From an uncultured Clostridia bacterium (GTDB taxonomy: Bacteria; Bacillota; Clostridia; Oscillospirales; CAG-382), in NCBI GenBank assembly GCA_947630765.1, contig CANRIX010000014.1, positions 1-61,918 of the forward strand: a DNA stretch of 61,918 nt, written 5' to 3'. This document shows, one piece after another, positions 40,856 through 49,533 of this stretch. The notes beneath the pieces are model-generated. The model had not been told where the DNA came from. It made no database searches and saw nothing but the letters and a program-made list of their open reading frames with translations. The first letter of the stretch is position 1; each line of letters starts with the position of its first letter. Made by a program: the position numbers and the translations under genes.

Positions 40856-41906
40856 GGCGGAAAAGTCCCTCCTGTTCTTTCGCGGCACGGCGCAGCAGGG
40901 CGGCGACCAGATCGGCGGCGGCTCGCGCGTCCCGCAGGTCGGCGACCTCGTTGGCGGTGTGCATATTCTTGAGCGGTACGGAAAGCAGGCAGACGGGGAT
41001 CCCGCCGCGAGTGGTCTGCACCGCGTTGGAATTGGTGCCGGTGCGGCCGGGTTCGGCGATCGGCTGGACCGGGATGCCCTCCTCTTCCGCGACCCGCTCC
41101 GCCCAGACGGTAAGCCTGCGCGACGTCTGCGGGGCGTAGGAGAGCAGGCAGCCCTTCCCGGCGACGGCGGTCTTTCGCTTTTCCGGGGCGCCGGGGACGT
41201 AGGCGTGCCCGACGTCCATGACGATGGCCATGTCCGGGTCTGCGCGGTAGGCGGTCGTCATCGCCCCTTTATACCCCTGCTCCTCGCGGGCGGAGAACTG
41301 GAAGGCGATGTGCAGACCGACGTCCTCGTCCCCGAGCAGCTCCAGCGCCCGCAGGTGGGCGGCGGCGCAGAGCCGGTCGTCGAAGGACGGGCTGACCGCG
41401 ATATGGTCGTTGAGCAGCTCCGCTTCCGCCTTGAACCCGACGTAGGTCCCGACGCGCACGAGGGTTTCGAGCGTTTCGCGGGTGTACCCGGTGTCGATCG
41501 CAAAATCCGAGAGGGACATCTTCTTTTCGCTCTCCCCCGGCGATTGCAGATGCGGGGGTTTGGCGGCGAACACGCCCGGGATGGTCTTTTCGCCGTAGAT
41601 CCAGACCTCCGCAGCGGAAAGGTTCTTTTCGGCGATGCGCCCGATCGGTGCGACCTTCAGGAATCCCCCGTCGCAGACGGCGGTCACGATGAAGCCGACC
41701 GTGTCGAGGTGTGCGTCGAGCAGGACCGTCCCGGCGGACGGGTTCTTACTGCGGCGAATGCCCAAAAAGCTGGAAACGGGGGTAAGGAAGGTCTCGTCGA
41801 AGTACCCGCCGAGCAGTTCCTGCACCCGCCCCAGCGCACGCTGCTCGTCGCCGGAGACACCCGGCAGGGCGGTCAGCTGCTTTGCGAGTTCGTAAATGCG
41901 CTCCAT
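40833..41906 (-). CDS. M42-family metallopeptidase 3
   Basis: 357 residues. Motifs: LDAHLDTVGFIV (H66, D68), SPSFDDRLCAAAHL, REEQGYKG with the catalytic Glu, IVMDVGHAY and PLKNMHTANE. It is the most divergent of the three (HLDTVG in place of HMDEVG), with a tail ending in HGTASLL that overlaps the next gene by 23 bp. A GGAGAACGCC ribosome site precedes the ATG, 14 bp after murD. Peptide or cell-wall-derived peptide trimming is the family role; placement after murD suggests a link to wall peptides but does not prove it. Confidence 0.9.
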   Translation of the reverse strand: MERIYELAKQLTALPGVSGDEQRALGRVQELLGGYFDETFLTPVSSFLGIRRSKNPSAGTVLLDAHLDTVGFIVTAVCDGGFLKVAPIGRIAEKNLSAAEVWIYGEKTIPGVFAAKPPHLQSPGESEKKMSLSDFAIDTGYTRETLETLVRVGTYVGFKAEAELLNDHIAVSPSFDDRLCAAAHLRALELLGDEDVGLHIAFQFSAREEQGYKGAMTTAYRADPDMAIVMDVGHAYVPGAPEKRKTAVAGKGCLLSYAPQTSRRLTVWAERVAEEEGIPVQPIAEPGRTGTNSNAVQTTRGGIPVCLLSVPLKNMHTANEVADLRDARAAADLVAALLRRAAKEQEGLFRHGTASLL

Positions 41907-41920
41907 GGCGTTCTCCTTTC

Positions 41921-43276
41921 CTAAAGTTCCTTGACGATGCGCCGGAAGGTCTCGCCGCGTTCGGCGAAATTCCGAAACAGGTCGAAGCTGGCGGCAGCGG
42001 GGGAAAGCACGACGCTGTCCCCGGGTTCGGCGATCTGCGCCGCCGTGCGGACCGCTTCCTCGAACGAATCCACCCGCACGAAGCGGGTGTAGCCGGCGTC
42101 CCGCAGGGCGGTTTCGATCTTTTCCGCCGTCTGCCCGCAGAGCACCGCCGCCTTCGCCTTTTCGCGGAACAGCGGACCGAGCGGAGCCAAGGGAATGTGC
42201 TTGTCGTAGCCGCCGCAGATGACGACGACCGGCTTTTCAAAGCTGTTCAGGCAGGCCGCCGTGCGGGACGGGCTGGAATCGATGGACGAATTGTAGAATT
42301 TCACGCCGCCCTTCTCGCGGACCAGCTCGATGCGGTGCTCCACGCCGCCGAAGGTCCGCGCGACCTCGCGCAGGACGTCGGTCGGGACGAGGTCGCCGAC
42401 GGCGGCGATCGCCTCGGCGTAGTTGTAGCGGTTGTGCCGCCCGACGAGCAGGATGTCCCCGTCCGGCAGCAGCAGTTCCTCCCCCCTGTGGACGCCCGCT
42501 TCGTCGAACCAGACGTCCTCGCCGTTCGGGAGCTTCTCCTCGCCAGAGATCCAGCGGACGCGGCCGTGCGCCTGCTCGGCGTAACGGGCGGCATACGGGT
42601 CGTCGCGGTTGAGCACGAGCAGCCCGGACGGGCCCTGATGGGAAAAGATGTTCGCCTTCGCGTCGGCGTATTCCCGCATATCGCGGTGCCAGTCGAGGTG
42701 GTTGGGGGAAAGGTTGGTGATCAGGGCGATCTCCGGCGAGGACGTCAGCTTCATGAGCTGGAAGGAAGAAAGTTCGGCGACGACGTAGTCCTCCGGGCGG
42801 ATCTCGTCGAGCTGGACGAACAGGTTTTCCCCGATGTTGCCGCCGAGGTGCACCCGCTTGCCCGCCGCACGCAGCAGCAGGGAAATCAGCGTGGTCGTCG
42901 TGGTTTTGCCGTCGCTCCCGGTCACGCCGATGCGCCTGCAGGGGCAGAGGCGGAAAAATTCCTCCAGTTCGCTGGTCAGCTTCGCCCCGTTCGCCTTCGC
43001 TTCGAGGAATTCGGGCAGGTCCTGCCGGACGCCGGGGGACAGGAAGATCACGTCCTCGGTCAGGTCGGATAAGTACCCCTCTCCGAACCGAAACGCCACC
43101 CCGCGTTCCCGCAGGGGAGACAGCTCCGGGCGCTCCGCGAGCAAATCTTTCTTGTCCCGCACGGAACACCGCACCCCGTGGGGGAGCAGCAGTTCGAGGA
43201 TCGGCAGGTTGCTCACGCCGAGCCCGACGAAGCAGACCCGTTTGCCCCGCAGGGACTCCGCATAGTCTTGCAGCAT
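41921..43276 (-). CDS. murD: UDP-N-acetylmuramoylalanine--D-glutamate ligase
   Basis: 451 residues, Mur ligase of usual length. The N-terminal Rossmann-like start KRVCFVGLGVSNLPILELLL is followed by the ATP loop GVTGSDGKTTTTTLIS (GSDGKTTT at 120-127), the NLSPNHLDWH motif, FGGVEHRIELV and the C-terminal domain with SIDSSPSRTAACL. It adds D-glutamate to UDP-MurNAc-L-Ala in the cytoplasm. It heads the minus-strand run of M42 peptidases, away from a normal dcw cluster. Promoter TTGATT-N17-TATAAT and a GGAGG site lie upstream. Confidence 0.95.
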   Translation of the reverse strand: MLQDYAESLRGKRVCFVGLGVSNLPILELLLPHGVRCSVRDKKDLLAERPELSPLRERGVAFRFGEGYLSDLTEDVIFLSPGVRQDLPEFLEAKANGAKLTSELEEFFRLCPCRRIGVTGSDGKTTTTTLISLLLRAAGKRVHLGGNIGENLFVQLDEIRPEDYVVAELSSFQLMKLTSSPEIALITNLSPNHLDWHRDMREYADAKANIFSHQGPSGLLVLNRDDPYAARYAEQAHGRVRWISGEEKLPNGEDVWFDEAGVHRGEELLLPDGDILLVGRHNRYNYAEAIAAVGDLVPTDVLREVARTFGGVEHRIELVREKGGVKFYNSSIDSSPSRTAACLNSFEKPVVVICGGYDKHIPLAPLGPLFREKAKAAVLCGQTAEKIETALRDAGYTRFVRVDSFEEAVRTAAQIAEPGDSVVLSPAAASFDLFRNFAERGETFRRIVKEL

Positions 43277-43333
43277 GAAAACGCCTCCGTATGTCGTATG
43301 GAAAAATTCGGTAAAAACAAAACTCTACTGTCT

Positions 43334-43362
43334 ATTATATCCGCGAAACGGCAAATAATCAA
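43334..43362 (-). promoter_or_regulatory. Promoter of murD
   Basis: TTGATT (43362-43357), 17 nt, TATAAT (43339-43334). Its -35 is only 4 bp from the -35 of the divergent rnpB promoter, so polymerase binding to one may exclude the other. Confidence 0.75.
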
Positions 43363-43366
43363 TAGG

Positions 43367-43395
43367 TTGACAAAAGAAATTTTTCGTGCTATAAT
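43367..43395 (+). promoter_or_regulatory. Promoter of rnpB
   Basis: TTGACA (43367-43372), 17 nt, TATAAT (43390-43395): full consensus, about 9 bp before the RNA 5' end. Confidence 0.88.
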
Positions 43396-43403
43396 ACATG
43401 CAC

Positions 43404-43744
43404 CGCTTTGAACAATCGCGCTTGCGCGGCGGGGCGACCCGACGACGCGGTGAGGAAAGTCCGGGCTCCACAGAGCAGGATAACAGATAACGTCTGCCGA
43501 AGGTGACTTCAGGGCCAGTGCAACAGAGAGATACCGCCGTGAGGGGACTTCCCTTGCGGTAAGGGTGGAAAGGCGGGGTAAGAGCCCACCGGCGCGTCGG
43601 AGACGGCGCGGCCATGTAAACCCTATCCGGAGCAACACCCACCGAAGCGTTCAGCTTGCTCGGCAGCTTCACGGGTGGCAAAGAGGCGCGTGGCGACACG
43701 CGTCCAAGATAGATGATTGTTCAAGACAGAACCCGGCTTACAGA
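43404..43744 (+). ncRNA. rnpB: RNase P RNA
   Basis: Conserved core elements in order: GAGGAAAGTCCGGGCTCCAC, the CAGGGCCAGTGCAACAGAGAGATACCGCC region, GGTAAGGGTGGAAAGG, GGTAAGAGCCCACC, then the 3' ACAGAACCCGGCTTACAG. The P1 helix pairs TTGAACAATC at the 5' end with GATTGTTCAA near the 3' end. About 341 nt. It is the catalytic RNA that matures tRNA 5' ends. It has its own consensus promoter and a terminator 9 nt after the 3' end. Exact ends are approximate. Confidence 0.97.
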
Positions 43745-43752
43745 AGCGGTGG

Positions 43753-43779
43753 AAAAGTGCCTTTCATCGGGCGCTTTTT
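43753..43779 (+). terminator. Terminator of rnpB
   Basis: AAAAGTGCC pairs with GGGCGCTTTT (one G:U), then T-rich. Lies between rnpB and the prfB promoter. Confidence 0.75.
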
Positions 43780-43812
43780 CCTTTCGGAATGCAGAAAACG
43801 GCAAATCCGCTC

Positions 43813-43841
43813 TTGACAAAGCGGGGAAATTCCTCTATAAT
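43813..43841 (+). promoter_or_regulatory. Promoter of prfB
   Basis: TTGACA (43813-43818), 17 nt, TATAAT (43836-43841), 33 bp before the GTG start. It shows that the open frame beginning at 43713 inside rnpB is not the real N-terminus. Confidence 0.88.
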
Positions 43842-43874
43842 GGGAATATCAAGAAAAGATTCGAGGAAACGTGC

Positions 43875-44996
43875 GTGCTGATTCAATTGGAACAGGCGAA
43901 GCTGTCGCTTCGCGAGCTGGAAGCCGGTATCGACGACCTGAAGGTTTCCATCAAATACGATTCGCTGGTCGGCGAGGTGCAGTCGCTGGAAGAGCAGACC
44001 GGGCAGAGCGGTTTCTGGGACGACCCGCAGGCTTCCCAGAAGGTGCTCAAGCGCTTGAAGGTCAAGAAGTCGCTTCTGGAGAACTACCGCCGTCTGCGCG
44101 CGTCGTTCGACGACGTGTCCGTGCTCATCGACATGGCGATCGAGGAGGACGACGAAAGCACGGTTCCCGAGGTGCTTGCCGATCTGGACGCCGTGCGGAA
44201 GGAATACGAGGAGCAGCGCATCGAGATCCTGCTGTGCGGGGAGTACGACGCGAACAACGCCATCGTCAACATCCACCCCGGCGCGGGCGGGACGGAGGCG
44301 CAGGACTGGGCGCAGATGCTCTATCGGATGTACACCCGTTACGCCGAACGCAAGAAGTTCCGCGTGAAGGTGCTGGACTACCTCGACGGGGACGAAGCGG
44401 GCATCAAGAGCGTGTCCTTCCTCGTGGAGGGGACGAACGCGTACGGCTACCTGAAGAGCGAATCCGGCGTGCATCGGCTGGTGCGCGTTTCGCCGTTCGA
44501 TTCGAGCGGACGTCGGCACACGTCCTTCGCGTCGGTCGAAGTGCTGCCGGAATTTACCGACGAAAATGACGACATCGAGATCCGCGACGAAGATCTGCTC
44601 GTCGTGGCGCATCGGTCGAGCGGTGCGGGCGGTCAGCATATCAACAAGACCGATTCCGCCATCCGTATCACCCATATCCCGACCGGCATCGTCGTCGGCT
44701 GTCAGACCGAACGCAGCCAAGTGCAGAACAAGGAAACCGCCATGCGGATGCTGAAAAGCAAGCTGCTGGAGATCAAGGAGCGGGAGCACCTCGAGCGCAT
44801 CGAGGACATCACCGGCAACAAGATGAACATCGAATGGGGCAGCCAGATCCGTTCCTACGTCTTTATGCCCTACACGCTCGTCAAGGACAACCGCACGAAC
44901 TTCGAGACCGGCAACATCCAAGCGGTCATGGACGGCGAGCTCGACGGGTTCATCAACGCGTTCCTCAAGCTGACCTGCAAGGGGACCGACGCCTGA
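43875..44996 (+). CDS. prfB: Peptide chain release factor 2
   Basis: 373 residues from a GTG start with GAGGAAAC upstream. RF2 marks: the stop-codon-reading tripeptide SPF in RVSPFDSSGRRHTSF, the catalytic GGQ at 252-254 (SSGAGGQHINKTDSA), and a normal N-terminal helical domain. It reads UGA and UAA and releases finished chains. The in-frame UGA and programmed +1 frameshift found in many prfB genes are absent; the frame is continuous, so the usual autoregulation is missing. Two GTGs overlap at the start, and only the second is in frame. Confidence 0.95.
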   Translation: MLIQLEQAKLSLRELEAGIDDLKVSIKYDSLVGEVQSLEEQTGQSGFWDDPQASQKVLKRLKVKKSLLENYRRLRASFDDVSVLIDMAIEEDDESTVPEVLADLDAVRKEYEEQRIEILLCGEYDANNAIVNIHPGAGGTEAQDWAQMLYRMYTRYAERKKFRVKVLDYLDGDEAGIKSVSFLVEGTNAYGYLKSESGVHRLVRVSPFDSSGRRHTSFASVEVLPEFTDENDDIEIRDEDLLVVAHRSSGAGGQHINKTDSAIRITHIPTGIVVGCQTERSQVQNKETAMRMLKSKLLEIKEREHLERIEDITGNKMNIEWGSQIRSYVFMPYTLVKDNRTNFETGNIQAVMDGELDGFINAFLKLTCKGTDA

Positions 44997-45048
44997 ACGC
45001 AAACAGGAAAAAGATAGATATTTTAACGACGAAAGGAAGTTCTTCACG

Positions 45049-45330
45049 ATGAGAAAACCCAAAACGGTCGCGGGACTCTGTCTGCTGGCGCAGGCGTTCC
45101 TGCTCTTGCTGCTTTGCTTCTCCAATTGGAGCCGTTCGCGCAGCTTCTCCGGCAAGCTCGCCCTGCTTTCCGCGCTCAACGGCGCCGGCGGCGCGTGGCT
45201 GCTCCTGCGCGACCGCAAGGCGAAAAATCTCGCCGACGCGATCGACGAGGAACTTGACGACGATTTCGGCGACGAGCTGGAGGACCCGTTCGACGGCGAG
45301 ATCGCCTGCTCCTTCGGCGAAGACGACTGA
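45049..45330 (+). CDS. Small membrane protein, unknown
   Basis: 93 residues: two hydrophobic helices (about 6-25 and 36-52) and a strongly acidic tail (DAIDEELDDDFGDELEDPFDGE). No family recognised. It lies 52 bp after prfB with an AAAGGAAG ribosome site and normal GC-rich codon use. A CIRCE operator starts 25 bp after its stop, so it is separate from htpG control. No function proposed. Confidence 0.65.
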   Translation: MRKPKTVAGLCLLAQAFLLLLLCFSNWSRSRSFSGKLALLSALNGAGGAWLLLRDRKAKNLADAIDEELDDDFGDELEDPFDGEIACSFGEDD

Positions 45331-45354
45331 TCCCCCGCCTGCCGGGAAATGGAA

Positions 45355-45381
45355 TTGGCACTCGTTGATTGCGAGTGCCAA
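45355..45381 (+). promoter_or_regulatory. CIRCE operator (HrcA binding site) upstream of htpG
   Basis: TTGGCACTC, nine bases, GAGTGCCAA: a perfect inverted repeat with the exact CIRCE arms and spacing, one symmetric change from the usual TTAGCACTC/GAGTGCTAA. It lies 88 bp before the htpG ATG. A TTGATT-N17-CACAAT pair overlapping it could be the controlled promoter; a lone TATAAT at 45432 has no clear -35. Confidence 0.93.
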
Positions 45382-45469
45382 TTTTAACACAATGTACACA
45401 ACTGACCGCTTATTATTTCACAAACGAGCGGTATAATGGCTGTATCAAAGGAAAAGGACGTGATTTTCA

Positions 45470-47308
45470 ATGGCAAACGGTTCGCTTTCGGTGGATACCG
45501 AGCATCTGTTTCCGATCATCAAGAAATGGCTGTACTCCGAAAAGGACATCTTCCTGCGCGAGGTGCTTTCCAACGCCTGCGACGCGGAAACCAAGCACCA
45601 GCGGCTGGTCTCCCTCGGCGAAGCGCCGGAAACCGCGCCGGACGGCTACCGCATCGACGTCCGCGCCGACGCGGAAGCGCGGACGCTGACCGTGACGGAC
45701 AACGGCGTCGGCATGACGAAGGACGAGGTGGATACCTATATCAACAACATCGCCCTGTCGGGTGCGGTGGACTTCATTTCCAAGTACGAGGGCGAGGGCG
45801 GAAGCGGCATCATCGGGCATTTCGGGTTGGGGTTCTATTCGATGTTCATGGTCGCCGACAAGGTGGTCATGCAGACCAAGTCCTTCCGCGACGAGCCCGC
45901 CGTCCGCTGGGAATGCGACGAAGCGGGAACCTATGAAATGACCGACGGCGAGCGGACCGAGCGCGGGACGGAGATCACGATGTACCTGACCGAGGACGAG
46001 GCGGGGTACTGCGACGCCGGGAAACTGCGGAGCGTACTGGAGCGGTACTGCGCGTTCATGCCGTTCCCGATCTTCCTGCACGACGGGGACAAGGAGGAGC
46101 AGGTCAACGAGACGGTGCCGCTCTGGCAGCGTTCGCCGTCCGACTGCACGGACGAGGACTACAAGGAGTTCTACAAGAAGCAGTTCCGGGATTACGCCGA
46201 CCCGCTGTTCTGGGTGCACATCAACGCGGACTACCCGCTCAACTTCAAGGGCGTGCTGTACTTCCCCCAGCGCAAGAACGCGTTCGACCCGCAGGAGAGC
46301 GAGATCCGGCTGTTCTACAATTCGGTGTTCGTCGCGGACAACATCAAGGAGGTCTGCCCGGAGTTCCTCGTCAACCTCAAGGGTGTTCTGGACTGCCCGG
46401 AGCTGCCGCTGAACGTCTCGCGCAGCTACCTGCAAAACGACGCGTACGTCCGCAAGGTCGCGTCGCACATCGTCAAAAAGGTGTCCGACCGCCTCAATCA
46501 ACTGTTCAATCAGGACCGCGAAACCTACGAAAAGAACTGGAACGGGATCAAGCCGTACATCCAGTACGGGTGCATCCGCGACGCGAAGTTCGCCGAAAAG
46601 ACGGCCGGGGTCGTGCTGTTCGAGAAGGCGTCCGGCGGGTGGTGTACGCTGGACGAGTACCTCGACGGCAAGACGGAGGGGACGGTCTACTACACGACCG
46701 ACAAGGACGCGCAGAGCTACTACCTGACCCTGTTCGCGCAGAAGAACCTGCCGGTCCTGCTGTTCGACACGCTTATGGACACCAACTACGCCCAGTACCT
46801 CGAGGGCAAGAACGACAAGCTGAAGTTCCGCCGTATCGACGCGGACCTCGACGCGGTCCGGGACGGCGACGGCGCGGCGGACGCGCCGGACACGGCGGTG
46901 CTCGAAACCCTTTTCCGCAAGGCGATGGGCAAGGAGGAAACGGGCAAGAAGGACAAGAAGGATGCGGAGGACGAGCCGTCGCCGGTCGCGTTCGTCACGC
47001 TCGGCGCGGAGGACGCGCCGGCGCTGGTCGCGGTCAGCGAGGAGAGCCGCCGCATGGCGGATATGATGCGCATGTACAGCCTGCAGAACGGGCAGGAGGG
47101 CTTCGCGTTCCCGGTCGAGGAGAAGCTGACGGTCAACCTCGCAAGCCCGCTGGTGCGGAAGCTGGCGTCCCTTTCGCCGGAGGACGGGAAGGCGCAGCGG
47201 ATCGCCAAGCACATCTACCTGTCGGCGGTGCTGCTGTCCCGCCCGTTCCGCCCGGAGGAGCAGAAGGAATACCTCACGCTGAACCAGCAGATCCTTATGG
47301 AGCTGTAA
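45470..47308 (+). CDS. htpG: Molecular chaperone HtpG (Hsp90)
   Basis: 612 residues. The N-terminal GHKL ATPase shows YSEKDIFLREVLSNACDA, TVTDNGVGMTKDEV and the GHFGLGFYSMFMVADKV lid motif. The middle domain has GVLYFPQ and LPLNVSRSYLQND. A short charged C-terminal domain follows. ATP-driven chaperone in the cytoplasm. AAAGGAC lies before the ATG. The CIRCE element indicates repression by HrcA and induction on heat stress. The family assignment is firm. Confidence 0.97.
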   Translation: MANGSLSVDTEHLFPIIKKWLYSEKDIFLREVLSNACDAETKHQRLVSLGEAPETAPDGYRIDVRADAEARTLTVTDNGVGMTKDEVDTYINNIALSGAVDFISKYEGEGGSGIIGHFGLGFYSMFMVADKVVMQTKSFRDEPAVRWECDEAGTYEMTDGERTERGTEITMYLTEDEAGYCDAGKLRSVLERYCAFMPFPIFLHDGDKEEQVNETVPLWQRSPSDCTDEDYKEFYKKQFRDYADPLFWVHINADYPLNFKGVLYFPQRKNAFDPQESEIRLFYNSVFVADNIKEVCPEFLVNLKGVLDCPELPLNVSRSYLQNDAYVRKVASHIVKKVSDRLNQLFNQDRETYEKNWNGIKPYIQYGCIRDAKFAEKTAGVVLFEKASGGWCTLDEYLDGKTEGTVYYTTDKDAQSYYLTLFAQKNLPVLLFDTLMDTNYAQYLEGKNDKLKFRRIDADLDAVRDGDGAADAPDTAVLETLFRKAMGKEETGKKDKKDAEDEPSPVAFVTLGAEDAPALVAVSEESRRMADMMRMYSLQNGQEGFAFPVEEKLTVNLASPLVRKLASLSPEDGKAQRIAKHIYLSAVLLSRPFRPEEQKEYLTLNQQILMEL

Positions 47309-47346
47309 CCGGCGTTTCCAAACACGGAAAAAACGGAGGGTTCGGC

Positions 47347-48723
47347 ATGAAAAATCAGGAGACCGAAGCGAAAAAAAGCGGCAGGGCCTTCTTCCAGAAT
47401 CTGCTGGATATGCGCAGCAATATGCTCTCGTACGATGAACTCCACGACATGATGGAGGAGAACACGGTCATCTACGGGGCGAATATGTGGATCCTGATGC
47501 TGGCGATCCTGATCGCGTCCATCGGGCTGAACGTCAATTCCACCGCCGTCATCATCGGTGCGATGCTGATCTCCCCGCTGATGAGCGGGATCCTCACGAT
47601 GGGGTATTCCCTCGCCATCCGCGACCTGTCCATGTTCAAGCACGCGGCGGCCCGGTTCGCGACGCAGGTGGTGATCAGTCTGATCACGTCCACCGTGTAC
47701 TTCGCGCTCTCCCCGCTCAAAACGGCGACGAGCGAGATGATCGCCCGCACCGGCCCGACGCTCTGGGACGTGCTGATCGCCCTGTTCGGCGGGATCGCGG
47801 GTGCGATCGGGAACACCCGGCAGAAGGCGAGCAACGTCATCCCCGGCGTCGCCATCGCGACGGCGCTGATGCCGCCGCTCTGCACCGTCGGCTACGGGAT
47901 CGCGACCGGGCAATTGAGTTTCGTGCTCGGTGCGCTCTACCTTTTCGCCATCAACACGCTGTTCATCGCGCTTTCCGCGCTGCTCGTGACGAAGCTGCTC
48001 GGCGTGCCCTGCCGCCAGGAGCTCGACGAGAAGAAGCGGAAGCACATCAGCCGCATCATCGCGGTCCTGATCGTCGTGACCGTCGTCCCGAGCATCCTGT
48101 TCGGGGCGCTCACCGTCTACAGGTCCGTGCTGGAGCAGAATATCAACGATTACCTCGAAAGCGAGTTCGTCTTTGCCGACACCCAGCTGGTCGGCAGCAA
48201 CGTCGACGGCATCGAGCGGAAGATTTCGGTCTCGCTCGTCGGGGTGCAGCTTTCGGACGAGCGGATTTCGGAGCTGGAAAGCAAGCTCGACGATTACGAT
48301 TTGGGGGATTTCACGCTGCATGTGACGCAGAACCGGCAGATCGAGGGGCAGGACGACGACAAGGTGACGATTGCCCTGCAGGAGCACACCATTCGCGAGC
48401 TGCAGGAGCAATTGGAGGTGGAAAAGGCCGAACGGGAATCCCTTTCCGAGCGGCTGGAGGGGCAGGTGGACTGCGAGTCCCTCGCGCGAAAGACCGCCTC
48501 GATCTTTACGAAGCTGACGGACGTCAAGTGCGGGCAGGTCGCCGACGGGGAAGGGTCGTACCTCCTTCTGCTCGCCCGCGCCGACGCGCCGCTCACCGAC
48601 GAGGAAACACAGACCGTCCGCAACTTCCTGCGGGAGGAAAGCGGGCTTGCGGACGTCGAACTGCTGATCGACGCGCCGGAACCCGTCCCGCCCGAGCCGG
48701 GCGGTTCCGACGAAACCCCGTAA
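47347..48723 (+). CDS. DUF389 membrane protein
   Basis: 458 residues. About 6-7 hydrophobic helices in residues 40-270 include the DUF389 signature NSTAVIIGAMLISPLMSGILTMGYSLAI, GNTRQKASNVIPGVAIATALMPPLCTVGYGIA and a further helix pair. The exported or cytoplasmic C-terminal part (about 280-458) has a coiled-coil-like segment (ALQEHTIRELQEQLEVEKAERESLSERLEG). DUF389 is TIGR00341-like, of unknown function. GGAGGG precedes the ATG, 38 bp after htpG, so it may be heat-induced with it. Confidence 0.88.
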   Translation: MKNQETEAKKSGRAFFQNLLDMRSNMLSYDELHDMMEENTVIYGANMWILMLAILIASIGLNVNSTAVIIGAMLISPLMSGILTMGYSLAIRDLSMFKHAAARFATQVVISLITSTVYFALSPLKTATSEMIARTGPTLWDVLIALFGGIAGAIGNTRQKASNVIPGVAIATALMPPLCTVGYGIATGQLSFVLGALYLFAINTLFIALSALLVTKLLGVPCRQELDEKKRKHISRIIAVLIVVTVVPSILFGALTVYRSVLEQNINDYLESEFVFADTQLVGSNVDGIERKISVSLVGVQLSDERISELESKLDDYDLGDFTLHVTQNRQIEGQDDDKVTIALQEHTIRELQEQLEVEKAERESLSERLEGQVDCESLARKTASIFTKLTDVKCGQVADGEGSYLLLLARADAPLTDEETQTVRNFLREESGLADVELLIDAPEPVPPEPGGSDETP

Positions 48724-48753
48724 AACGAAAAAATTCCAAAAGGCGGCATCCCC

Positions 48754-49430
48754 ATGAAACTGAGCAAAAAGAAAAAACGGCACTTTTCATCACGATTGCT
48801 GTCCTGTGCGCACTTGTTTTGGCATTTGTCATTTATTTGGTCGTCGGTTACATGATTAGGTCGAGAGCGTATTCGATTTCCCCGGACGAATGGGAAGAAA
48901 CGCCGTATATGGCATAGGAGTACGGGAAATATCTGGGGAAACCCGAGGTTGAACAGGGATTCAGCCATCGCTATTCCGCAATCAAAGGTCTTGACGAGGA
49001 CGAATGGCTCTATGACGGTAAGGCTCCCTTTTGGAACATCGGCCGTCCCGATTGGGTCGTTTTGCGAAGAAAAGACGTCGCTGCCGAGCCTATAAAGGAT
49101 TGGCCCGTAAAGGAAATTTTGATAACCGGCCTTTATCATGACGATTTCGATAACCTTTTCCGCGTCGATTATTCCTCGGTTGACGGTAAAATCACCGACG
49201 AGAAAATCATTTCCGCTTTGACGGACGCGGTGAACGGCAGTACCGCAGATTGGACGCTCCCCTATAAATCGATACGAGAGGCGCTCTTTACGTTTGAAGG
49301 GCACCCCGGTATTGCTTTGCGTGCGCGGGTCTGTTTGTCGGGCGGGAAATACTATCTTAGCATAGGCGATCGATACTATCCTGCCGATGCGCTTGCGGAA
49401 AGCGAAGAATTTTTGGAATTGATAGACTGA
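48754..49430 (+). pseudogene. Broken membrane protein gene (one frameshift and one nonsense codon)
   Basis: ATG at 48754 reads MKLSKKKK and then loses frame in an A-rich run. Adding one A near 48775 restores a helix, TALFITIAVLCALVLAFVIY, then RAYSISPDEWEETPYMA. There a TAG at 48915 interrupts, and the same frame continues from EYGKYLGKPEVEQGF through WPVKEILITGLYHDDFDNLFRVD to a stop at 49430. The whole would be a single-pass membrane protein of about 225 residues. Either a decaying gene, or sequencing error plus a true stop. Composition is more AT-rich than upstream. Family unknown. Confidence 0.75.
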
Positions 49431-49533
49431 ACGAAAAGTCGCGCAACGCGAATAGAGTAGGCTGAGGGCTTTTCGGCCGTCAACTAATAAAGTTTGCTTT
49501 CAAGGAAACGCGTATTTTCTGCTGGGAGGGGTA

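Noticed and set aside
43713..43874. Longer N-terminus of RF2
   Set aside because: It would begin inside RNase P RNA and cross its terminator and the prfB promoter.
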